A model generated the notes under the pieces. That model did not search any database and was not told where the DNA came from. It was given only the letters and a program-made list of their open reading frames with translations. 41,463 nucleotides of DNA from Pedosphaera sp. GTDB taxonomy: Bacteria; Verrucomicrobiota; Verrucomicrobiia; Limisphaerales; F1-12-MAGs170. The stretch is taken from NCBI GenBank assembly GCA_009695275.1, contig SIBF01000013.1, positions 1 through 41,463 of the forward strand. Reading direction: 5' to 3'. Each line of letters starts with the position of its first letter. Position 1 is the stretch's first letter. Below, piece by piece: positions 24,492 to 32,815 of the stretch. Made by a program: the position numbers and the translations under genes.

Positions 24492-25458
24492 GTTCCCCAC
24501 CACTCTCTGTCTGAAAGCTGCATCACACAATCCTCCACTGCCCGTCTTTGAGCAGCCGCGCGCATACCGCGGAAGAATCGCTCCATCGCCGAGTGGTTAC
24601 CTGCACATCGGCCATGCAAGGACTTTCTGGATCGCGTATGAGCGCGCCCTCGCAAGCCATGGGACGTTTGTCCTCCGCAATGAAGACCTGGACCCCGATC
24701 GTTCGAAACCGGAATTCGCAGCAGCGATGATCGACGATCTCCGATGGCTCGGAATCGTGTGGCAGGAAGGGCCGGACGTTGGAGGACATTTCGGACCCTA
24801 TAATCAAAGCGAACGCCGTTCGAACTACGCCCGGGCTCTGCTCACGCTCGCTGCGAAAGAATTTATCTACCCATGCACCTGCACGCGGAACGATCTGGCT
24901 CAAGCCGTCCAAGCGCCGAATGGTGGAGACGAGGAAGCAATTTATCCGGGCACATGTCGCTGCCTAAAGGCTTCAGAGTCTCAACGCTTTTTGGATCGGA
25001 TCGCATCAACGAATACGAGAACTCAGCACTCGATCCTGGGCACCGGGCGACCACCGAACTGGCGCTTTCGCATTCCGGACAGTCACAACATTTCATTCCT
25101 CGACGGGCAGTTCGGCCCTCAACGCTTCATCGCTGGTCGGGATTTCGGAGACTTTGTGGTGTGGAGACATGACAATGTTCCCGCCTATCAGCTCGCCGTT
25201 GTGGTCGATGACGCTGCAATGGGGATCACCGAAGTCGTGCGAGGCGCTGACCTCCTGGTTTCCACAGCCCGGCAGCTCTTGCTCTACGAGGCTCTGGGTT
25301 TGCAACCGCCGGAGTTCTTTCACTGCCCGCTGGTGGCGGACGAGGCCGGAGTTCGGCTCGCGAAGCGACATGACTCGCTAAGTCTGCGCGCTCTTCGAGC
25401 TGGCGGTGTTTCGGCAGAAACAATTCGGAACATTTCGTTCACGAGTTCAAAGGTGTGA
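24463..25458 (+). CDS. gluQ: Glutamyl-Q tRNA(Asp) synthetase
   Basis: A 331-codon frame encoding a class I aminoacyl-tRNA synthetase catalytic domain without an anticodon-binding domain. It charges glutamate onto queuosine at the wobble base of tRNA(Asp). Seen: GRIAPSPSGYLHIGHA (HIGH at 48-51), NEDLDPDRS, zinc-site cysteines in YPCTCT and YPGTCRC, AYQLAVVVDD, and RLAKRHDSLSLR in place of KMSKS. The frame has no ATG before the HIGH motif. The longest start is TTG at 24463, overlapping the reductase gene by 29 nt; a CTG at 24538 would give the usual short N-terminus. The true start is unresolved. Convergent with lnt. Confidence 0.92.
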   Translation: MPSISTNPFRFPTTLCLKAASHNPPLPVFEQPRAYRGRIAPSPSGYLHIGHARTFWIAYERALASHGTFVLRNEDLDPDRSKPEFAAAMIDDLRWLGIVWQEGPDVGGHFGPYNQSERRSNYARALLTLAAKEFIYPCTCTRNDLAQAVQAPNGGDEEAIYPGTCRCLKASESQRFLDRIASTNTRTQHSILGTGRPPNWRFRIPDSHNISFLDGQFGPQRFIAGRDFGDFVVWRHDNVPAYQLAVVVDDAAMGITEVVRGADLLVSTARQLLLYEALGLQPPEFFHCPLVADEAGVRLAKRHDSLSLRALRAGGVSAETIRNISFTSSKV

Positions 25459-25521
25459 GCCTCGCGATCGAAAGATTCTGTTGAGCGCACCGGGGCACCA
25501 AGAATTCCCAGCCCAACCGTC

Positions 25522-27228
25522 CTATGCCGAAGGAGATTTGTTTCGCTTGCGCGAGAGTCTGGCGAGCACACCCGGACCAAGCCGTAGAACAAGCAGCGCC
25601 AACGTGATCCCAGCGCAGCTCCAGCCAAACCAGTCACCGTAGAGTTGATACAAAGTCGCCGGACGCACACTTCCGCGCGGCAGGAGCGGCACTTTCACGA
25701 TCTTGAAACCGGCCGCGTAAACATTCGACGGCTGTGGACCCATCGTGAATTGAACATCATGCATCGCGCCGATCGAGTCCACCCAGCACGTCAGTCCATT
25801 GTTCGCGCAGCGCACCAGTGGGAGTCCGTTCTCCACCGCCCGAAATACCGCACCGGCTGCGTGCTGCCATTGTGCGGCGCTTTCGCCAAACCATCCATTG
25901 TTCGTCAGATTCAAAAGAAAATCCGTGTCTGACTCCACATCCGCACGCGCCAGGTGCGGGAAGATGTCCTCGAAGCAAATCAGCACCGAGGTCTTCACGT
26001 CCGGCTTGTTCAATCGAAATGGAACAGCCCGATCTCCAGCGCGAAACCCTTCTCCGGCGGGCAACAAATGCCGAAGTGGCGGAATCCAACGCGCGAGTGG
26101 AGTGAATTCTCCGAAGGGCACCAGTTGCCGTTTGCGGTACTGCTCAACAATTTCACCCGCCGGATTGATGAGGAAGCTGCTATTGAAGTAATCCACGTCA
26201 CGATCACTTCGAGCGTTCGCGCGGGGCATCGCGTCGTCCGCGCCAAGAATCATCCACACATTGTGCGTTTGGACGAGATTCGTGAGTGCCGCGTACGTCG
26301 GCGCGTCGTAGCGGAGCAGATTGGGCAGGGCAGCTTCGGGCCAGACGAGGATCTGTGGACGATCCGGATGAGCGAGGGCCTTCTCGGAAAGCGCTAGAAG
26401 TTGCTGGAAGCGATTGCTGCTTTCGCCAGCATTCCAAATCAGGGTTTGCGGAATGCTCGGCTGAATCAGCGCCATGGTAACCGTTCGGTCCAGTGTCCGC
26501 GGCGAAAGCATCTTCCTGACTCCAAAAGCGAGAACCAATGCTACCGCGAGCAGCGGGACAACAATTTCAGCCTTCCAGACGCGAGGTTTCTCCGACTGTG
26601 ATGCTGCCATCCAGATGGCTGTCATCAGCGCCACGCCAAACCACGCCAGAAGAAATGAAACACCATACACGCCGGTCACAGAAGCAATCTGGATCACTGG
26701 CAGATTGTGGAACTGAGAAGTCCCCAGGAAATTCCATGGAAAACCCGTTAGAAATCTGCCCCGGATCATCTCCAACCCCACCCATATGATCCCGCAAAGC
26801 AAACACCACCCTTGTCGTTCGCCGAATGTCAGCCCACCAAAACGCGTGGACATGTCACGCCAGACTAACAGCTCTGACCGGTTTCGTCCGCCGCCAGGAA
26901 GAATTGACCAGCAAAGCCATACCCACGTTCCGAAGTAGAGCGCGATGTAAGCGCTCAACGCAATCCAGCCGACAACCGGTGCGACCGGAACCGGAATGTG
27001 CAAAAGCCAGTAGAATGCTGCGAGCGAATAAGCGAACCCGGCAAGCCATCCGGCTCGAAACAATTTCCCTTCCGAGACGCCGCCTCCGCTGGCCAAAATC
27101 AGTCCGGGAGCAATCCACGCCAAACCAGTCACTCGACAATTAGGAAACGCGCAGGCCAGTGCCAGTCCGGACACAATTGCCAGAGCGGCACGCTTCCACT
27201 CGGGACTTTGCCAGAATGGGAGTTTCAC
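25522..27228 (-). CDS. lnt: Apolipoprotein N-acyltransferase
   Basis: A 568-residue inner-membrane enzyme that adds the third acyl chain to the N-terminal Cys of lipoproteins. The N-terminal half contains several membrane segments (for example 14-48, 57-77, 84-110, 140-155, 180-208, 221-236), then a periplasmic nitrilase domain and a last helix near 537-556. Catalytic residues are Glu298 (WPEAALPN), Lys366 (YRKRQLVPFGEF) and Cys418 (ICFEDIFP). NGWFG and RAVENGLPLVRCANNG are also family signatures. The start codon is GTG. A loop around 110-137 is somewhat longer than in E. coli Lnt. It follows nadA by 58 nt on the same strand. Confidence 0.94.
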   Translation of the reverse strand: MKLPFWQSPEWKRAALAIVSGLALACAFPNCRVTGLAWIAPGLILASGGGVSEGKLFRAGWLAGFAYSLAAFYWLLHIPVPVAPVVGWIALSAYIALYFGTWVWLCWSILPGGGRNRSELLVWRDMSTRFGGLTFGERQGWCLLCGIIWVGLEMIRGRFLTGFPWNFLGTSQFHNLPVIQIASVTGVYGVSFLLAWFGVALMTAIWMAASQSEKPRVWKAEIVVPLLAVALVLAFGVRKMLSPRTLDRTVTMALIQPSIPQTLIWNAGESSNRFQQLLALSEKALAHPDRPQILVWPEAALPNLLRYDAPTYAALTNLVQTHNVWMILGADDAMPRANARSDRDVDYFNSSFLINPAGEIVEQYRKRQLVPFGEFTPLARWIPPLRHLLPAGEGFRAGDRAVPFRLNKPDVKTSVLICFEDIFPHLARADVESDTDFLLNLTNNGWFGESAAQWQHAAGAVFRAVENGLPLVRCANNGLTCWVDSIGAMHDVQFTMGPQPSNVYAAGFKIVKVPLLPRGSVRPATLYQLYGDWFGWSCAGITLALLVLRLGPGVLARLSRKRNKSPSA

Positions 27229-27286
27229 GACAAGAAGCTGCGCGAATTCACATCATTGTTCATGCTCGCGCTGTTGTGCGAAGCGG

Positions 27287-28387
27287 TCATCCGGCATTCT
27301 CGACAGGCCGGGCGGAAATTTCCAACATGCGCTCGATGGGCAGCCTGGCGCGATCGAGAAGCCCTTTCGGAAGTTCGATGCGCGGTTGAAGGTTCGCCAT
27401 GCAGTCATAAACCTTCTCCAGTGTATTCATCTTCATGAATCGGCATTCATTGCACCGGCAGTTCTCAGTTGGTGCTGCGATAAATTCCTTGCCAGGGCAT
27501 TCTTTCTGAAGCCGATGCAACATCCCAGCTTCGGTGGCGATGATGATCTGCTTCGAACTCGTCCGCTTGCACCAGTCCACCATCTTCTCCGTCGAGCAAA
27601 CCTCATCAGCCAGCAAACGAACGGCACGCGTGCATTCAGGATGCGCGACAAGCGGAGCGTCTGGAAATTTTTGACGGATGCGATTGATGGCGGTGTGAGT
27701 CCACTCGACATGCACGTAACAGGAGCCGCGCCACAAGGTCATCTTTCGTCCCGTCTGCTCCGTCACCCAGGAACCGAGATTCTCGTCGGGCACGAAGAGA
27801 ATATCCCTGTCCTTGGGCGCGGCTTGGACAATCTTCACCGCGTTGCCGCTGGTGCAGATCACATCGCAAAGCGCCTTCACCGCGGCGCTGCAATTGATAT
27901 AAGCAATCGTCCAGAAGTTCGGATTGGTCCGCTGCAGTTCGGCAAGTTTTTCGGCGGGACAACTTTCTTCCAGCGAACAACCGGCATCCTTGTCCGGCAG
28001 CACGACAATCTTGTTTGGGTTCAGAATTTTCGCCGTCTCTGCCATGAAATCCACCCCGCAAAACACAATGACATCCGCGCTGGTTTTGACCGCCTGTTGC
28101 GAGAGTCCGAGTGAATCGCCCACGTAATCCGCGATGTCCTGAATCTCGGGCACTTGATAATTATGCGCAAGAATCACGGCATTGAGTTTCTTCTTCAACG
28201 CCAGAATATCTCGTGACAAAGCGTCCAGCCGTAAAGGCGGAATCGCCGGACGAACTGGAAACCGGTCCACTCCGCCGGGCTGAATGTCAGTCGCATCAAT
28301 CATGGTTTGAACATAGTCTGGCGGGGCAACATCGGCAATCCTTTGATCCTTCCCAATCCTTGGCTCATTAAATCCGAGACTCATCAT
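27287..28387 (-). CDS. nadA: Quinolinate synthase A
   Basis: A 366-residue [4Fe-4S] enzyme that condenses iminoaspartate with dihydroxyacetone phosphate to quinolinate in NAD synthesis. Diagnostic stretches: AVILAHNYQVPEIQDIADYVGDSL, FCGVDFMAETAKIL (Cys110), DKDAGCSLEESCPA, YINCSAAVKALCDVICTS, VAHPEC and ENCRCNECRFMKMN, which contains the last cluster Cys. The cysteine pattern is that of the Bacillus-type NadA. The start overlaps the flavin reductase stop by 1 nt (TGATG), so the two are coupled. L-aspartate oxidase (nadB) and nadC are not in the window. Confidence 0.96.
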   Translation of the reverse strand: MMSLGFNEPRIGKDQRIADVAPPDYVQTMIDATDIQPGGVDRFPVRPAIPPLRLDALSRDILALKKKLNAVILAHNYQVPEIQDIADYVGDSLGLSQQAVKTSADVIVFCGVDFMAETAKILNPNKIVVLPDKDAGCSLEESCPAEKLAELQRTNPNFWTIAYINCSAAVKALCDVICTSGNAVKIVQAAPKDRDILFVPDENLGSWVTEQTGRKMTLWRGSCYVHVEWTHTAINRIRQKFPDAPLVAHPECTRAVRLLADEVCSTEKMVDWCKRTSSKQIIIATEAGMLHRLQKECPGKEFIAAPTENCRCNECRFMKMNTLEKVYDCMANLQPRIELPKGLLDRARLPIERMLEISARPVENAG

Positions 28388-28989
28388 CAGCTCTGCTTCG
28401 GTCGGTAGCGAGCCATGAAGCCGACCCCGGTGCCGGCAAGGTCGGCTGCCCTCTGGCTCGAAAGCAACGCGCCATAGACACGCACATCACGCACCAGCAT
28501 TTCGAGCCTGCTCGCGAACGCGTCGCTGACTATCTGCCCATCCTTCACATCCTCTCGATCCACGAACGAGACAGCATAGGGCAATGCCCATGCGTAACAT
28601 TGCCGGGCCACAGTCCGGACTTGGTCCGCGACCGTCAGCCCTTTCTCATTGGATGCGACAAGCGAAACGAAGAGCTTGCCCGCAAACTCGGTCCAGAAAT
28701 GGTCGAGGAAATTTTTCAAAGCGCCGCTCATGCTCCCGTGGTAATCCGGTGTCCCCAGGATCAACACGTCAGCTCGATCCACGCGCTCCTTGAGCTTGAT
28801 GTGCTCCGCCGTCTCTCGAGACTCCTCCGGATTTAGAAGTTCGAGTGGCTCCATGCTCAGATCCAGCGTATCGACGAATACTCCAGCACATTGCAGGTTC
28901 TCGCTCACTCGCGACATCACCACACGGGTTGCTGATTGCTTTGCAAGGCTGCCCACCACCACCAAAACATGAAGTGAACGATCAGACAT
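28387..28989 (-). CDS. NADPH-dependent FMN reductase-like flavoprotein
   Basis: A 200-residue flavodoxin-fold protein. Seen: VLVVVGSLAKQSATRVV (phosphate loop of FMN_red proteins), ADVLILGTPDYHGSMSGALKNFLDHF (flavin ring-binding signature) and a later KLFVSLVASNEKGLTVADQVR strand-turn. Family members reduce FMN, azo compounds, quinones or chromate using NAD(P)H; the physiological acceptor here is unknown. It is translationally coupled to nadA (1-nt overlap), suggesting a redox or iron-sulfur-related link to quinolinate synthesis, though that is inference. Confidence 0.87.
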   Translation of the reverse strand: MSDRSLHVLVVVGSLAKQSATRVVMSRVSENLQCAGVFVDTLDLSMEPLELLNPEESRETAEHIKLKERVDRADVLILGTPDYHGSMSGALKNFLDHFWTEFAGKLFVSLVASNEKGLTVADQVRTVARQCYAWALPYAVSFVDREDVKDGQIVSDAFASRLEMLVRDVRVYGALLSSQRAADLAGTGVGFMARYRPKQS

Positions 28990-29418
28990 GCGCTCACATT
29001 ATCCAGTTCCAGCTCCGAAGCAACGCGCACATTGAACCAACGCAATTCAAAGTCAGCGTTCATCAGAAATTCGCGCATCACTCCAGCGAGAGTGTTTCGA
29101 TTGAAAAGGGATTTTCCGTGTGCCATCTGAATTTGGTGAAATGACTGCCGCGATCAGAGTCGTCATCTCGCTTCGCTTTTCGCCTCTGAAATCAATTTGA
29201 TAACGGAGCGGCATCCCCACCTTGTTTCCAAGGTAAACTCCACGATCGGGGCATGCTACTGTCCCAATGCAGGACAAAGACGACGGTTTGGTGGTTGCGC
29301 GGGCGAATTCGGGAGAAATTTCCACATCAAAAACCCTCGAAATCGGCCTGTTTCTCTGCGCCACACTTAAGAGGAACGCCGATTGCTCCGATGGGTAGTT
29401 CGTAATTTGTTGTTCATC
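28990..29418. other. Divergent intergenic region between flavin reductase and prepilin genes
   Basis: About 430 nt. Open frames here have no recognisable protein character. Promoters for both flanking units must lie here or nearby, but I could not identify convincing -35/-10 pairs. An AAGAGGAAC sequence near 29369 resembles a ribosome binding site but is about 45 nt from the preferred start. Confidence 0.4.
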
Positions 29419-30255
29419 ATGAATGTTATATTGACTCAGAAAGCTCCAAGCCATGTGGTTAGGAACCTAGAATCGGGCAAAAGCACCCAAGGATTCACCC
29501 TCATCGAACTGCTGACGGTGTCGGCCATCATAGCAATTCTTGCCTCTCTGCTTCTTCCGGGTCTGAGCAAAGTGAAGGTTCAAGCCCGTCAGGTCTCATG
29601 CTTGAACCACATGAAACAGCTCCAACTTTGCTGGCACATGTACGCGAATGACAACGATCGCATCCCGGAGAATTATTATTTCGATCCGAGCGGCCAGATA
29701 AATCCCAATGCCTGGATCCGTGGAAGCATGGATGACAACCCGGCCTACGGCCAGGTGGAAGCCGGCAAACTCGATTCCACAAACATAAACTCAATCGCGA
29801 CAGGCAAACTTTTTCCTTACAATCAATCGACAGGAATTTACCGCTGCCCCACGGATCGCAGCACTACAAAAGGAGTGCCTCGCGTCCGCAGTTATTCGAT
29901 GAACGGTTGGATGGGCGGCAAGCCGCTCGCGGGTCAGGATCAATTCCGCACCTTCACGAAAGAAGCCGACATCAAGGAACCGGGACCAACAAAAGCTTTT
30001 GTATTTATCGACGAGCACGAGCGCAGCATCAACGACGGCTGGTTCGCCGTTGACATGCTCGGAACGCGGGGCTTTCTCGACGCGCCGGCCAGCCGCCACG
30101 ACGGGAAATTCACTCTCTCGTTCGCCGACGGCCATGTGGAAACGTGGAAACTAAAGGACGCGCGAACATTGAGCTGGACACGCCTTCCTATCCCGAATAC
30201 TCCGCTGAACGAAGATTGGAACCGCTTGCGCGCAGCATCATCGAGCGCGTATTAA
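29419..30255 (+). CDS. Prepilin-type protein with H-X9-DG domain
   Basis: A 278-residue protein from the ATG at 29419 (a TTG at 29383 is the longest open start). The leader ends KSTQG|FTLIELLTVSAIIAILASLLLPGL with Gly at -1 and Glu at +5. VQARQVSCLNHMKQLQLCWHMYANDND follows, typical of the large verrucomicrobial/planctomycetal prepilin family. The C-terminus has RHDGKFTLSFADGHVETW, the H-X9-DG motif of prepilin-processing-associated proteins. Length and layout are normal for this family, whose members occur in dozens of copies per genome; their function is unknown. The beta-helix gene follows after 47 nt, so they may be co-transcribed. Confidence 0.93.
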   Translation: MNVILTQKAPSHVVRNLESGKSTQGFTLIELLTVSAIIAILASLLLPGLSKVKVQARQVSCLNHMKQLQLCWHMYANDNDRIPENYYFDPSGQINPNAWIRGSMDDNPAYGQVEAGKLDSTNINSIATGKLFPYNQSTGIYRCPTDRSTTKGVPRVRSYSMNGWMGGKPLAGQDQFRTFTKEADIKEPGPTKAFVFIDEHERSINDGWFAVDMLGTRGFLDAPASRHDGKFTLSFADGHVETWKLKDARTLSWTRLPIPNTPLNEDWNRLRAASSSAY

Positions 30256-30302
30256 TTCGGGCGCTGGCTCGGGCGGCACTCCTGAAACAGTCACCTAATG
30301 TG

Positions 30303-31796
30303 ATGAAATACTCATTCTTTTCATACCCCGGCATTTTGGTTTGCGGACTCACGCTAACTTCAGATTTCGCCTTTGGTCAGGGCAGCCTCACTCCGCCTGG
30401 GCCACCGGGACCAACGATGAAAACTTTGGCTCAGATCGAGCCGCGCGTCCCCATAGCGAATGTTCCGTTCAACATTAACGCTCCGGGAGCTTATTATCTC
30501 ACCGCGAATCTTGCAGGGGCAGCCGGCATGAGCGGCATCACCATTTCTTCGGACAACGTCACACTCGACCTCGCCGGTTTCGCCATGATTGGCGGTGCTG
30601 GAGTTGAAGAGGCGATCACCCTCTCGGGCTTCCGTAAAAACATTCTTGTCCGCAACGGGAGCATCTCGGGCTGGCTCGGTGTGGACGCTGAATCCGGGAG
30701 CAATTGCACTTGGGAAGATTTGAGAATTTCCGACAATACCGGTCCCGGACTGGTCGCCGGAAGTTATGCGACGGTTCGTGGCTGTACTTTTCATGGCAAC
30801 ACCGGCGCTGGAATCTCCGCAGGCAAAGGCAGCACACTCAAGGACTGCGTTGCCCGCGCCAACCAAGGCAATGGAATCTCTGTCGGACCGGCCAGCCAGG
30901 TGACCTCATCCACGGCGTCACACAATACAGCGAACGGATTTGTCCTGGCAGAATCCTGCGTGACGAGCGGATGCACGGCCGCGAACAACACCGCCAATGG
31001 TTTCACCACCGGCGCGGATAATGTCCTCGATAATTGCGCAGCACTTTCAAATGGTGTCGTTGGCATCAACACCGACAAAGGTGCGACCATCGCGAAATGC
31101 ACGGCCCGCTCAAATGTTGCCGATGGAATCCGGTCGGTTGGCAGCTCCATTATCAAGGACTCAACCAGTTCATTCAACGGACAGCATGGCTTCAACATCG
31201 GTTCAGCGTCGCAAATCTCCGGATGTGACAGCACCAGCAATCCCGGCGCGGGCTTTGTCGGCGGCGCAAACTGCCGGGTCACCAGTTGTTCCGCGGGCAG
31301 CAATGGCTCTCACGGCATCACCGTGGAGAACGATGGGTGCATCCGTGATTGCTCCGCATCCAGGAATTCACAATTCGGAATCCTTGCCGGTGACGACGCG
31401 CAAATCGTGGATTCGAAGGTTCATTCCAACGGGACAGGTCTGCAGGCGGGCACGGGGAGTACCGTTCGTGGATGCAGCGCGCTGCGAAACAACAGCGACG
31501 GCATAATCGTGACATCCGAATGCACCGTCATCCAGAACAGCAGCAAGAACAACTTCAACGCGCGTGACGCCGCAGGCATTCGCGCAACGTCAGTGGACAA
31601 CCTCATCAGTGAAAACCACGTCGTCTCCAACGATCGCGGGATTTCCATTGAAGGTGCCGGCAGTCTCGTGACTCGAAACTCGGCGGCCAACAACACCCTG
31701 AGTTATTTCTTTCAGGCCATCCAATTTGCAAGTCCGATCATTACCAGTACGAACGATCCGAATTTCAACCTGCCGTGGATTAACATCCAGTACTGA
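30303..31796 (+). CDS. Secreted right-handed parallel beta-helix protein
   Basis: A 497-residue protein from the ATG at 30303; the frame stays open to 30144, inside the prepilin gene, but the signal peptide (KYSFFSYPGILVCGLTLTSDFAFG) starts here. After the leader comes LTPPGPPGPTMKTLAQIEPR, a motif widely shared by beta-helix proteins of Planctomycetes and Verrucomicrobia, then the capping segment NINAPGAYYLTANL. The body is a solenoid of almost perfect 21-residue coils with aligned Cys/Ser, Asn and Gly-Ile positions. No catalytic residues of pectate lyases are recognisable. It is probably a surface or extracellular structural/carbohydrate-binding protein. Confidence 0.9.
   Translation: MKYSFFSYPGILVCGLTLTSDFAFGQGSLTPPGPPGPTMKTLAQIEPRVPIANVPFNINAPGAYYLTANLAGAAGMSGITISSDNVTLDLAGFAMIGGAGVEEAITLSGFRKNILVRNGSISGWLGVDAESGSNCTWEDLRISDNTGPGLVAGSYATVRGCTFHGNTGAGISAGKGSTLKDCVARANQGNGISVGPASQVTSSTASHNTANGFVLAESCVTSGCTAANNTANGFTTGADNVLDNCAALSNGVVGINTDKGATIAKCTARSNVADGIRSVGSSIIKDSTSSFNGQHGFNIGSASQISGCDSTSNPGAGFVGGANCRVTSCSAGSNGSHGITVENDGCIRDCSASRNSQFGILAGDDAQIVDSKVHSNGTGLQAGTGSTVRGCSALRNNSDGIIVTSECTVIQNSSKNNFNARDAAGIRATSVDNLISENHVVSNDRGISIEGAGSLVTRNSAANNTLSYFFQAIQFASPIITSTNDPNFNLPWINIQY
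30654..31532 (+). repeat. Fourteen consecutive 63-bp / 21-residue beta-helix coils
   Basis: Starting at NGSISGW, fourteen coils follow: thirteen of exactly 21 residues and one of 20 (the eleventh Cys-type coil, DSKVHSN). Each coil has the pattern [D/G/S/K/N]-[C/S]-x-[A/S]-x-x-N-x-x-x-G-[I/F]-...-[V/I]-x, placing a Cys/Ser ladder, an Asn ladder and a Gly-Ile strand at equal spacing. A further 21-residue coil (ENHVVSN...SLVT) occurs after a 26-residue break. The DNA is diverged between coils, so the periodicity is kept by protein structure, not by recent duplication. Confidence 0.88.
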
Positions 31797-31820
31797 ACAG
31801 CCCGGCGCTCGATCAATGTG

Positions 31821-32699
31821 ATGCGTGCCACGATTCAGCTCTTAGCCGCGGTAGCCTGCACGGCGCAGCCAATCTCACCGTGCTGGTCAGCTTCCAACAT
31901 TTCACCTGCCGATTCCTCTGCCTGGTCCGCAAACGTGGGCTGGATGGACTGGCGTCACAACGTCACGTCGGGTGTGGAAATTGATCAGTTCCTCGCCTCG
32001 GGTTTCATCTACTCCGCCAATATAGGCTGGATAAACCTCGGTTCAGGACAGCCCGCCAACGGCATCGCCTACCAAAATAGCGCCGCAAGCGACTTCGGCG
32101 TGAACCTCGACTCCCAAGGCAACCTCAGCGGTTACGCTTACAGCGCCAACGTGGGTTGGATAAACTTTGCGGCGATCGGCCAGCCACAACTCGATCTTTC
32201 GACCGGTCGTCTCACCGGCTTCGCTTACGGATCTAACATCGGTTGGATCAGTCTCAGCGGTTCCGGCTACACCCTCCGCGTAGATTTTATCGGCAACGGT
32301 CGCGACTCGGATGGAGATGGAATTCCTGACGCGTGGGAACTTCAGCACAGCAACAGCCTGAGCGCCTCGTCTCGAACAGGAGATCTTGATGGAGACGGAC
32401 ACACTGATCTCGAAGAATATCTGGCGGACACCGATCCAGCCGATCCCAACGATAATTTGCGCATTCTGAAAATGGAACTTCGACCGGGTGGAAACGTCTC
32501 ACTGACATGGCGGAGCAGCAGCAAGCGCCATTACGGGATCCAGTCGGCAGGAATTCTCTCTGAAAGTGACTTGTGGAACAATCTCGTCCCTCGACTCATC
32601 AGCGGTTCAGGTTCCATCGAAACTCACGAACTCTCCGTTCCATCGGGTGAGACTCAAGGTTTCTTTCGCCTCCAGGTTGTTCGTCCGCTGGCCCCGTAG
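31821..32699 (+). CDS. Secreted GW-repeat protein with calcium-binding loops
   Basis: A 292-residue protein with a signal peptide (MRATIQLLAAVACTAQPISPCWSA). The N-terminal half carries four related motifs: SANVGWMDW, YSANIGWINLG, YSANVGWINFA and YGSNIGWISLS, each followed by a variable strand region. Next come acidic loops of the thrombospondin-3/EF-hand type: DSDGDGIPDAWE and GDLDGDGHTDLEEYLADTDP, which should bind calcium. The C-terminus (VSLTWRSSSKRHYGIQSAG ... GFFRLQVV) is the same beta-module class as the C-terminal repeats of the giant protease. It follows the beta-helix gene by 24 nt, so the two are probably made together. The start is ATG at 31821, with a GTG one codon before. Function unknown. 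Confidence 0.87.
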   Translation: MRATIQLLAAVACTAQPISPCWSASNISPADSSAWSANVGWMDWRHNVTSGVEIDQFLASGFIYSANIGWINLGSGQPANGIAYQNSAASDFGVNLDSQGNLSGYAYSANVGWINFAAIGQPQLDLSTGRLTGFAYGSNIGWISLSGSGYTLRVDFIGNGRDSDGDGIPDAWELQHSNSLSASSRTGDLDGDGHTDLEEYLADTDPADPNDNLRILKMELRPGGNVSLTWRSSSKRHYGIQSAGILSESDLWNNLVPRLISGSGSIETHELSVPSGETQGFFRLQVVRPLAP

Positions 32700-32763
32700 T
32701 TTTCAACGGGAACACCGTTCCCAGATTCTCCCGAGGGATTCCCGGTTCAAGAGGCCTCTCAAC

Positions 32764-32800
32764 AAAAGAAAAAGGCACCCCGAACAATCAGGGTGCCTTT
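32764..32800 (-). terminator. Rho-independent terminator of the HU gene
   Basis: A perfect 10-bp stem (AAAGGCACCC / GGGTGCCTTT, 32771-32780 and 32791-32800) with a 10-nt loop. Read on the minus strand it is followed by a T-rich stretch (TTTTTCTTTTGTT). It lies 15 nt past the HU stop codon and between convergent genes. Confidence 0.9.
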
Positions 32801-32815
32801 GCGAAATCAGAAATC

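Noticed and set aside
27386-28114. 242-codon plus-strand open frame
   Set aside because: Antisense to nadA, which has all diagnostic motifs.
29053-29454. 133-codon minus-strand open frame in the reductase-prepilin spacer
   Set aside because: No recognisable domain and it overlaps the prepilin start; it does not look coding.
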